DNA of 10,298 nucleotides from Clostridiaceae bacterium. Its GTDB lineage: Bacteria; Bacillota; Clostridia; Saccharofermentanales; DTU023. A program made the position numbers and the translations under genes. Every line of letters begins with the position of its first letter. The first letter of the stretch is position 1. Under the pieces are notes generated by a model, which was not told where the DNA came from, searched no databases, and was given only the letters and a program-made list of their open reading frames with translations. Positions 1-6,510 of the stretch are shown in pieces. The DNA lies in assembly GCA_012511185.1 (NCBI GenBank), contig JAAZGN010000009.1, positions 1 through 10,298 of the forward strand, given 5' to 3'.

Positions 1-479
1 ACCAAATAAAGCACTCCCGGGTATTTGCGGATGACCTCGCCGATCTCCGCGCAGGGGTTGACGATACCTGAACTGGTCTCATTGTGCGTCACGGTGACCA
101 CATCGTATTCGCCTGTCTTCAGCACTTCATCGACCATTTCGGGTGTCGTTGGTTTGCCCGGTTCGGACTTGAAGATAGCTGCCGGCACGTTATTTTGCTT
201 GGCCAAATCGTACCAGCGGTCGCCGAAGGCGCCCACAGAAAAAACAGCTGCTTTTTTGCGTGTGCAGCAGCGGATCGCACCTTCCATCAATCCGGTTCCA
301 GACGATGTAGACAGAAGAATGGTGTCGTCCGTATACATGAGCTTCTGAAGTTTTTCGGAAATGCCCTTCTGAAGCGCCGTCGCCTCTTTGGTCCTGTGCC
401 CGATCATGGGCGTTGCCATTTTCTCCAGTACTTCAGGCGCAACATCTGTCGGCCCGGGGATGAAAAGTTTCTTGTACAT
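1..479 (-). CDS. Class-V aminotransferase (alanine-glyoxylate/serine-pyruvate type), partial, C-terminus outside window
   Basis: About 159 N-terminal residues are visible before the gene leaves the left edge. The protein opens MYKKLFIPGPTDVAPEVL and continues with MIGHRTKEA, STSSGTGLMEGAIR and VTVTHNETSSGIVNP. The PGPT-V, GHR, SGTG and HNETS-G blocks are hallmarks of PLP-dependent class-V (fold type I) aminotransferases of the AGT/SPT group, which move amino groups between alanine or serine and glyoxylate or pyruvate. Clostridia often use this family in serine synthesis next to serA, but no serA is visible, so the substrate is open. The lysine that binds PLP lies outside the window. The ATG at 479 is set by a strong RBS, AGGAGGAGG, a few bases upstream. 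The gene follows sbcC on the same strand after a 111-bp gap with a possible promoter of its own. Family assignment is firm; exact substrate is not. Confidence 0.9.
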   Translation of the reverse strand, partial: MYKKLFIPGPTDVAPEVLEKMATPMIGHRTKEATALQKGISEKLQKLMYTDDTILLSTSSGTGLMEGAIRCCTRKKAAVFSVGAFGDRWYDLAKQNNVPAAIFKSEPGKPTTPEMVDEVLKTGEYDVVTVTHNETSSGIVNPCAEIGEVIRKYPGVLYL

Positions 480-498
480 GTTTTCCTCCTCCTGATTA
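480..498 (-). promoter_or_regulatory. Ribosome binding site of the class-V aminotransferase
   Basis: Read on the minus strand, the bases before the ATG at 479 are AATCAGGAGGAGGAAAAC. This has two overlapping AGGAGG cores at good spacing and fixes the start codon. It is the strongest Shine-Dalgarno sequence in the window. Confidence 0.85.
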
Positions 499-521
499 GA
501 ATAAGATTTGGTATTTATTAT

Positions 522-555
522 GAAGAAGCTTCTTCTAGCTTCTTGTTGCCGCAAC
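522..555. promoter_or_regulatory. Two adjacent perfect palindromes upstream of the aminotransferase
   Basis: GAAGAAGCTTCTTC (522-535) is a perfect 14-bp palindrome. GTTGCCGCAAC (545-555) is a 5-bp inverted repeat around one central base. Between them the half-site AGCTTCTT recurs (528-535 and 537-544), a 9-bp direct repeat step. They lie between sbcC and the aminotransferase, downstream of a possible -10 element. Plausible roles are an operator or a small RNA hairpin. No T-run follows, so this is not a classic terminator. The function is not known. Confidence 0.4.
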
Positions 556-556
556 C

Positions 557-586
557 ACTATACCATGTAAGCCCGCCTTTTCAGAA
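557..586 (-). promoter_or_regulatory. Weak candidate sigma-A promoter for the aminotransferase
   Basis: On the minus strand a TATAGT hexamer (557-562; 5 of 6 to TATAAT) lies 18 bp after TTCTGA (581-586; a poor match to TTGACA). It would start transcription close to the first palindrome (522-535) and give an mRNA leader of about 70 bases before the aminotransferase. The weak -35 keeps this tentative; read-through from sbcC is the alternative. Confidence 0.3.
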
Positions 587-590
587 CGCC

Positions 591-3500
591 CTATTCCCAT
601 GCAATGCTGCTGCCGTTTTCACCTTTTTTTGCGACCAGTTTGTTGTCGATCGCCTGCTGAAGCATGGAGAGGTGTGAGATCACGCCGATCATGCGGTTGT
701 CCTCGGCCAATCCCTGCAGAAGCCCCATAGCCTCCTGCAGTGAATTCTCATCAAGACTCCCAAAGCCTTCATCGATAAAAAGCGAGTCAATCTCGACGCC
801 GCCTGCATGAGCCACGACGACATCCGACAAGCCGAGTGCCAGTGACAGCACCACCTGAAACTTTTCGCCACCCGACAAAGAGGATATGGGGCGGGTCTTT
901 GCATTCCACAAATCTTCAACTGAAAGATCGAGACCTGTCCGCGCGCGCCGGTCTTTGGCCTCCTCTGTCCTGCGCAGAATGTACCGTCCTCCTGTCATCT
1001 GCGTCAGCCGCTGGTTGGCGTGCCGGATCACCCGGGCAAAATACCATGTCTGCACGTAGGTTTCAAAACTGATCTGGTCCGCCTCCCTGTGCTGCCCTGA
1101 AGCAAGATCCGAAAGGTCTTTCAAGATCTCCTCTTCTTCGCTCGCCTCTTTGGTCAGGGCGAAAGATTCTTGAATCGCCTGGGCGGAGCCTTGCGCGATT
1201 TCGAGTTTTGTTTTGGTCGAAGTCAGGTCATGCTCACGCTGCTTCTGTTCCGCCTCCAGTCTTTCAAGAAGATCCGACTCTTCTTTCTCGTCACGCCGTA
1301 CCAGACCCGCCGTTTCCGCCCGTAATCGGTCGAGGTCGCGTTTGTTTGCATCGCGCGCCGCCTTACCTGCCTCAACCTCTTCCTGAAGAAGGCGCCGGTC
1401 AGCCTCGTTCAAGAGCATCCTCCTGTATTCTTCTTCAGATATAAAAGAAGCCTCTTCCAGTGCGTTGACTAGATCGTTTTCGAGAGCAGACACTTCCGCT
1501 TCAAGCCCTCTCTCCTGGGATTCGAGCGAAGATAAATGTGTCTGAGCTACCGTCAGAACGGCCAAAGTCTCCCGGTCACCTTCTTGTGCCCGGCCGCTTT
1601 CCCGCTTTAGTTGTCCGTAAAGCGCACGAGATTCCATCAATCTTTCCGCGACGGCCGTCTGGTCCAGACCCGACTGACCCTCACACAAAGAGGCTGCCTC
1701 TCCGCGCATGCGGGCCGCCTCCTCCCGTTTTTGCGCGATCAATTGATCGTTTCGCCTCTTTTCCTGTACCAGGCTTTCGAGGAATCCTTCATCCGCTTTC
1801 TTTTTTTCTTCCAATTGACTGCGGCGATCCCTGCGGATCTCTTCAAGCCCACACTGTTCTTTTTGCGCAAGAAGCTCCGACACCTTGGTTTCACAGAACA
1901 AGGACAGCCTTCGTTCCAGCTAGTCTGCTTGATCCTCCAGGCAGGACGCGGCGGCAACCCCGTTGCCCAGCAAGGACTCTGCCTCTTCTTCAAGCTGGCG
2001 TGCTCTTTCATTGATCCGCTCCGCCATCCCCCTGATATCCCTGCTCTTCTCCTCTGTGCGGGTCCGGCTCCCTTCGGCCTGCTTTGAGAGACTCTCAACT
2101 TCCTCTTTCGAAGGGGCTCCCGCTGAGAGTGCCGCTTTTGCCGGGTGGTGTTCGGAACCGCACACCGGGCAGGGCCGGCCCTCCTCGAGTTCCCTGGCCA
2201 GTATGCCGGCACTTTCCATGTAAAGTTTTGCTGCTGCCTCTTTGGCTTTGGCGTCGTCGTCTTCCCACACTGACATCAAGCGTTCAAGCGCCCGTCTCTC
2301 ATTTTGGAGCGTGGCCAGATCCGAAACCGTCCTGGCGAGGCCGGATCGGATCTCTTTCGCTTTGTTTATTTCCCTTGTTGTTTCATCAACTTGTTTTTCA
2401 AAATGGCCGAGATTTCGGTCGACATCCGCCAGCTTTTTGTATTCTTCCGCGTCTTGTTTGATCACAGCCTCAAAGGCACTTTGCTGTTTCGCAAGCTGAT
2501 CCAGATCACCGGCTGCCTTCTCAATCTCTGCATCGACTGCCTTCAGCGCCGATTCCAGTTTCTCCAGCCGAAGCAGCTTATCGCCCTCCTGCTCCAGGGC
2601 AGCAATCTTCGCTGGCAACGATTCCAGTTGCTTGCGATTCTTTTCGGCGGCATGGACGGCCAGAAGTGCCGATTTGCGGTTCTCTTGCGCCTCTTCAAGC
2701 CGCTCTTTAGCTTGTGACAGCTCCTGGCGTACACTGCTGAGCCGCTTGTTCGCGTCTTCCCGTTTTCCGTAAGGAGCTGATACGATCCTGGCGGCGCGTC
2801 CGGCTGCATCCAGCCTGGAAAGCTGTTCCAGATACGCCTTCTCCCCTGCATCCAATTGTCTTTTATTCAGAAGGGCCATTTCGAATTGATCGAAACGCCG
2901 GTTATCGCTGCGGATTTTTTCCAACAGGACCTGCGCTTGCTTGACCTTGGCGCGCCCTGATTCCAGCTGTTTTCCCGCCTTGGCTGAACGCTCCTCCAAC
3001 GTAGATACAAGGAGATCCAGGCCGGGAATCAAGGCCTCAACGCCCCAGCTGTTTTTCGTGGAAACGATGGTATCGCGCTGGTTTTCCAATGCCTCTTCCC
3101 CCTCAGGGAAATCGAAACGGGCAAGGTCCACAAAAAGCCGGTTGGCCAGCACCCTGCTCCTGTCCCTCGCCTCTTTATAGAGATTGCCCAGCCGGTCCTG
3201 CATTTCACGGTAGGGAAGGGTGCCGAACAGCTTGCGATAGATGGCAGCGCGATCCTTGCTGGAAGTTTCGACCAGCTCAAAAAAAGCCCCCTGCGCAATC
3301 ATGACAACCTGCCTGAACTGGTCCTTGTCAAGGCCGATCAATTCTCCGATCTCTTTATCTGCTTGTGCCTTGGAGGTCAACACCTGCCCATCCGGAAGCG
3401 TAAGCTCGACCGTGGGATTTTGCTCCGTTACCCCCCTGCCCGATTTCTTGAGCCGGAATTAGCGGGGTGATCGCCGTATCTTGTATTCTTGCGAGTGTAA

Positions 3501-3749
3501 AGAAAAGGTGAGCTCGACATAGGTTTCGGTGTCCGGCCCCGCGAAATCAGACCGCAGCGAATGGTTTCCGCGCGATTCACCACTTGTATCGTCGTAAAGA
3601 GCGTACATGAGGGCATCAAAAATGATGGTTTTCCCCGACCCTGTTTCACCCGAAATCAGAAAGATTCCCTGGCGCACGCCCTCAAAAGCGATTCTCGTTT
3701 CTTTGGCGTAGGGACCAAAGGCACTCAGCGTCAACCGAACGGGCTTCAT
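591..3749 (-). pseudogene. sbcC: sbcC, exonuclease subunit C (SMC-like ATPase), interrupted by two in-frame stop codons
   Basis: The frame from ATG 3749 to TAG 591-593 spans 1052 codon positions, close to the usual SbcC length (about 1000-1050), with no frameshift. SbcC (Rad50-like) pairs with SbcD to cut hairpins and blocked DNA ends. Family motifs are all present in order: Walker A GETGSGKT in the first 45 residues, Q-loop MIAQGAF (Q153), long coiled coils, zinc hook CPVC (527-530), signature LSGGEK (958-963), Walker B LFIDE (990-994) and H-loop His1026. Codon 97 is TAA (3459-3461), where the family has a conserved Tyr (RRSPR-stop-F, usually RRSPRY). Codon 610 is TAG (1920-1922), just after the zinc-hook region. 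Each is one base from a sense codon (TAT/TAC to TAA; CAG to TAG), so these look like point nonsense changes. The start overlaps sbcD's stop (ATGA) and has a GGAGG RBS. Termination at codon 97 would leave only the Walker A part. Assembly or base-call error is the main alternative. Confidence 0.85.
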
Positions 3750-4915
3750 CTGCCTGCCTCCGCTGAAGATTCAGCTTTTACCGCCACTTCTTCCACCAGC
3801 TGTCTTTGGTCCGCTGTCAAGGGGCGGCCGGTCTGGGAGAGGTAAAACTCGGCAAAGAGCTGAGCCAGGCTCATGGAACGAAAATCGTCCCGGCTGACCA
3901 GGGTGTCTGTTGAATCATCCCCGCGGTCCCGATCGAACAAGAGACGCATGACGTGAGGGTAGACTGTCTTCAGGCGGTTCATGGGGTCGGCCACGGCGCT
4001 TTCGTCCGTCAGTGTTATTTCCAGATAGTCCAGACGCGCAGGATCATTCTTCTGCTCCAGCTCCCGCCCACGCGTGATCAGTTCCCCGATTGGCCCCCGC
4101 AACCGGCGCATGGAATGGAGTTTGGCAAGTGGAAGCTGTCGGATGTCCGGATCTACATTGAGAGGCAGGTCAACAAGAAGGGCGCCCTTTGTCTGTCCTG
4201 TCTCTGAAAAGGAATAGGCCATGGGTGAGCCTGCATAGTGAAGGGGACCCGGTCCTATTTGTTGGCGCCCGTGCAAATGCCCCAGCGCCACATAATCAAA
4301 GCCCGCGAAGATTGAAGCGTCGATTTCATCTGCCAAACCGACTTGCAGTATTTCAGAGTCAGAACGCAAAGGCTCATGATCCCGCGCCCTTACAAACTGA
4401 TGCGCCACCAGTATGTGGCGTCCCGGGCCCCGGTCGGCAGTTGAGAGTACCGCGGCAACACCGTCGGCCGTGGAATTGAGCTCTTTTGCGGGAAAGAATC
4501 TGCGGACATCGCCAAGTCGGATGAAAGGCATGAGGTGAAAGGTCACCGGTCCTTCCTCGTCAGTCATGACAAGCTTTTCCAGCTTCCCCGAAAAAGTGCC
4601 CGCGACGTGGATACCGTGGTAGGCGAAAAATGTATTGCCGAAGGCAAGAAGGTCACCGGAACCATGGTTACCCGCAACGATCAGCATGCTTGTCCCGATC
4701 CGGGAGAGATCAACAAGAAAAGACTCAAACAATCGAATGGCTTCAATTGAGGGGATGGCCTTGTCAAAGACATCGCCGGAAATTAGCAACACAGCAGGTT
4801 TTTCTTTGCGGCAAAATTTGATCGCCGAATCCCGCATTACCCTCTGATCGTCAGTCAGCGAAAAGGAGTGAACCCGGTTGGGCAAATGGAGATCCGCCAT
4901 ATGAATGAACCGCAT
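3746..4915 (-). CDS. sbcD: SbcD, Mre11-like nuclease subunit of the SbcCD complex
   Basis: The product is 389 aa, normal for SbcD. This metallophosphoesterase provides the Mn-dependent 3'-5' exonuclease and hairpin endonuclease of SbcCD. Phosphoesterase motifs are in order: ADLH (Asp8, His10), GDVFD (Asp48), GNH (Asn83, His84), VAHQ (His172) and ALGHLHGRQ (His213, His215). The usual GNHD motif reads GNHGSGD here, so the Asp after the catalytic His is Gly; metal-binding Asn and His are kept. ATG 4915 is preferred over the in-frame GTG 4921 because the protein then starts MRFIHMADLH as the family does, and GGGAGGG sits 5 bp upstream. It begins 2 bp after the patatin stop and its TGA overlaps the sbcC ATG, so the two are probably translationally coupled. 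With sbcC interrupted, its partner may be missing. Confidence 0.93.
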   Translation of the reverse strand: MRFIHMADLHLPNRVHSFSLTDDQRVMRDSAIKFCRKEKPAVLLISGDVFDKAIPSIEAIRLFESFLVDLSRIGTSMLIVAGNHGSGDLLAFGNTFFAYHGIHVAGTFSGKLEKLVMTDEEGPVTFHLMPFIRLGDVRRFFPAKELNSTADGVAAVLSTADRGPGRHILVAHQFVRARDHEPLRSDSEILQVGLADEIDASIFAGFDYVALGHLHGRQQIGPGPLHYAGSPMAYSFSETGQTKGALLVDLPLNVDPDIRQLPLAKLHSMRRLRGPIGELITRGRELEQKNDPARLDYLEITLTDESAVADPMNRLKTVYPHVMRLLFDRDRGDDSTDTLVSRDDFRSMSLAQLFAEFYLSQTGRPLTADQRQLVEEVAVKAESSAEAGR

Positions 4916-4917
4916 GT

Positions 4918-5808
4918 TCACCCTCCCAAAAAGGCGCGCAGGCGGGGGAGTTCGCGCGTCGCCTGCTCATGGCCCGCAAGGTATTGACTCAAGAGTTTTT
5001 CCCTGTCACGGTCTATCATGGAAAGGTCGATGTGCTCGGGATAGAAGACGCAGGCCCTGCCCTCGCCCTCAAGCTGTTCGACCGTATCAAGCAGCTGGTT
5101 GTATCGGAGATGCCGGGTCATCAGCGCTTCCCTTTCGGCAGGGTGCCGGTCGAGCACCCGGCTCATGAGCCGAAGCTGGGGAATGGGATCGAGGCGGAAA
5201 CCGCGCTCACGCGTCAGGACAATGACAAAGCGATCGTAGCCGTCCTCCATGGCAATGTCGAGAGGAATCCCCCCCCCAAGCCCGCCGTCCACATAGATCT
5301 TGCCGTCAATTTCCGTTTCCGGCATCAGGAAGGGTACGGAAGAGGAGGCCCGGATGCGAATGATTAGATCATCCATGGTTGACATGTCATTTTTATGCCA
5401 ATAGACCATGTCGCCTTCGTATCGGAGAAAAGCGCCGACCACGCATTCTGCCTCATTCTTTGAAAAAGCGTCAAAGTCGAAGGGAAGCATCCCATCCTCA
5501 CGGGGTGATTTCGAATAAATGTAGTCGGCGTTGAAATAACCGTCGCCCTTGATCCAGGAGCTGAGATCGCCGAAGGAGGGGTCCTGCACGATGTCAGTGA
5601 ATGATCGCCGTGCCCTTACAAAGTCGCGTGACAGATAGTTGACCGCGTGCGAAGCGCCCGCGGATATCCCCGCGACATAATTGAAATAGATGTCATGTTC
5701 AAGCAGCATGGAGACAAAGCCCGCCGTGTAACAGGCGCGCATGCCGCCTCCTTCAAAAATAAGCGCCGTATCGAATACGTTACTCTTGAGCTTGCTATTC
5801 CCGTCCAT
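4918..5808 (-). CDS. Patatin-like phospholipase family protein (YjjU-like)
   Basis: The product is 296 aa. It has the patatin Ser-Asp dyad: an oxyanion-hole loop EGGGMR (residues 19-24), nucleophile elbow GISAG with Ser49, and DGG with Asp174 in IYVDGGLGGG. Patatin-like proteins are acyl hydrolases acting on phospholipids or other acyl esters. The C-terminal part (HLRYNQLLDTVEQLEGEG, then YPEH and a closing LPRLRAFL) resembles the C-terminal domain of YjjU-type bacterial patatins. No signal peptide is seen, so it is probably cytosolic. ATG 5808 is preferred over in-frame GTG 5823 because a GGAGAGGGGGAG RBS precedes it; it then overlaps the end of the RDD gene by 14 bp. A run of nine G/C bases (5269-5277) codes the glycines just after the catalytic Asp. 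Natural substrate and link to SbcCD are unknown. Confidence 0.9.
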   Translation of the reverse strand: MDGNSKLKSNVFDTALIFEGGGMRACYTAGFVSMLLEHDIYFNYVAGISAGASHAVNYLSRDFVRARRSFTDIVQDPSFGDLSSWIKGDGYFNADYIYSKSPREDGMLPFDFDAFSKNEAECVVGAFLRYEGDMVYWHKNDMSTMDDLIIRIRASSSVPFLMPETEIDGKIYVDGGLGGGIPLDIAMEDGYDRFVIVLTRERGFRLDPIPQLRLMSRVLDRHPAEREALMTRHLRYNQLLDTVEQLEGEGRACVFYPEHIDLSMIDRDREKLLSQYLAGHEQATRELPRLRAFLGG

Positions 5809-6301
5809 ACTCCCCCTCTCCACCCGGCTTCAAGGGACCAAGCGAAGTCTCTTTCTCCCAGAAAGGCAAAAAGCCTTGGCGTCGGGCGGCATACGCCCGC
5901 GCCAGGCAGACAAGCCGGTAAAAGGGCAATCCAACGCCAAGTCTCTCTCCCCAAATATGCCCGGCGCGGCGAGCGGCCTGACTTATAGTCAGCCGGCTCC
6001 CCGAATGATGGCGCACGCCCAAACCACATAAGGCTTTGCCGGGAGTCGTTGACAGTAAGGTCAACCACACCGGTTCTGCCAAAAACATGAAGCCGCAGGC
6101 AGCAAACTGGTCCAGCCAAAATTGTGCAAGGTTGTGCTGCCAGGCCGGCAGGAAAAATTTCTCCTCAAGAGAATACCAGAGCAGGAGCCAGATCAGGAAG
6201 TCGATGAGCCGCGCAAAAAAACGACGCCATAAGGAAGAAAAGACACTGTGATCGCCTTTATCATTCCTCTTGATCCAGTGCCATGCCATAACCCTGCCCA
6301 C
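5795..6301 (-). CDS. RDD-family integral membrane protein
   Basis: The product is up to 168 aa and matches the RDD family of small multi-pass membrane proteins. The N-terminal block RRFFARLIDFLIWLLLWY (about residues 26-43) has the Arg and Asp in the first transmembrane helix that define the family. A second helix follows (FAACGFMFLAEPVWLTLL), then TTPGKALCGLGVR, the typical T-PGK-L-G-V loop. A third hydrophobic stretch (LGVGLPFYRLVCLARAY) follows. RDD proteins are poorly characterised; some have been linked to ion transport, which cannot be asserted here. The start is ambiguous: GTG 6301 is the longest frame, ATG 6289 shortens it by four residues, and both have G-rich sequence very close upstream. 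It is the first gene of the leftward set, behind the promoter at 6329-6357, and overlaps the patatin start. Confidence 0.8.
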   Translation of the reverse strand: MGRVMAWHWIKRNDKGDHSVFSSLWRRFFARLIDFLIWLLLWYSLEEKFFLPAWQHNLAQFWLDQFAACGFMFLAEPVWLTLLSTTPGKALCGLGVRHHSGSRLTISQAARRAGHIWGERLGVGLPFYRLVCLARAYAARRQGFLPFWEKETSLGPLKPGGEGEYGRE

Positions 6302-6328
6302 AACCCCTCATTTTGCTGGTTCGAGTTT

Positions 6329-6357
6329 ATCATAAAGACTGCTGTGTCCCCTGCCAA
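6329..6357 (-). promoter_or_regulatory. Sigma-A-type promoter for the leftward RDD-patatin-sbcDC set
   Basis: On the minus strand TTGGCA (6352-6357, 5 of 6 to TTGACA) is followed after exactly 17 bp by TATGAT (6329-6334, 5 of 6 to TATAAT). This predicts transcription starting around 6322, giving a leader of only about 20-35 bases before the RDD gene. Confidence 0.7.
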
Positions 6358-6412
6358 GCTACACACCGGCCTGTCGATCCGTGCCGTTTTCGCCTGATCC
6401 GTCATGACCCGG

Positions 6413-6423
6413 TATGATAAAAT
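6413..6423 (+). promoter_or_regulatory. Candidate -10 region for the aspS-gatC/gatA/gatB operon
   Basis: TATGATAAAAT holds two overlapping -10 choices: TATGAT (6413-6418), or TAAAAT (6418-6423) preceded by TGA as an extended -10 (TGn). No good -35 is seen at 16-18 bp. Either choice gives an mRNA leader of about 80 bases before the aspS ATG. TATGATAAA (6413-6421) is the exact inverted copy of TTTATCATA at 6326-6334, which covers the opposing promoter's -10. Confidence 0.45.
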
Positions 6424-6510
6424 ACAAACAATTGCCGGGGTACCGGGCCTGTTATTGTGTGCTTGGAACACGGTGGCTGCGCCTGCGGGCTGGAAGATGG
6501 AAATGAGCAT
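6424..6510 (+). other. GC-rich leader upstream of aspS, no recognised riboswitch
   Basis: The roughly 80-base leader contains only short stems: CCGG-GGTA-CCGG (near 6435-6446) and GTGT...ACAC (near 6457-6471). The sequence CGGTGGCTGCGCC faintly recalls the GGTGG of a T-box but lacks the rest of the consensus. A weak GGA/GGAAG RBS lies 9-16 bases before the ATG. I see no convincing regulatory RNA. Confidence 0.3.

Noticed and set aside
522..535. Rho-independent terminator for sbcC at the 14-bp palindrome.
   Set aside because: On the minus strand it is followed by ATAATAAAT, not a U-run, and the stem is AT-rich with no natural loop.
1538..2087. Long plus-strand frames antisense to sbcC (about 158 codons each), and similar frames antisense to aspS.
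   Set aside because: They are shadows of codon bias in the sense genes, have no RBS, and match no protein family I recognise.
591..3383. Fragments of sbcC as separate genes starting at GTG 3383 and TTG 1901.
   Set aside because: Neither start has a convincing RBS, and both fall inside conserved SbcC sequence in the same frame as the upstream part. They are better read as remnants of one gene.
480..3749. Reassigned TAA/TAG codons (alternative genetic code, or pyrrolysine at TAG) explaining the sbcC stops.
   Set aside because: TAG also serves as the natural terminator of sbcC (591-593) and of the RDD gene (5795-5797); no other gene here has internal stops; and reading TAG as sense beyond sbcC would run in frame into the aminotransferase. 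Pyrrolysine could not explain the TAA.
6457..6510. Upstream GTG start for aspS adding 18 residues with three cysteines.
   Set aside because: The added residues have no place in AspRS. ATG 6511 gives the standard N-terminus, so the Cys-rich look is probably chance.
6424..6510. T-box leader upstream of aspS.
   Set aside because: Only GGTGG of the T-box sequence is present (CGGTGGCTGCGCC). The leader is about 80 bases, too short for a full T-box with stem I and terminator, and no specifier loop is seen.
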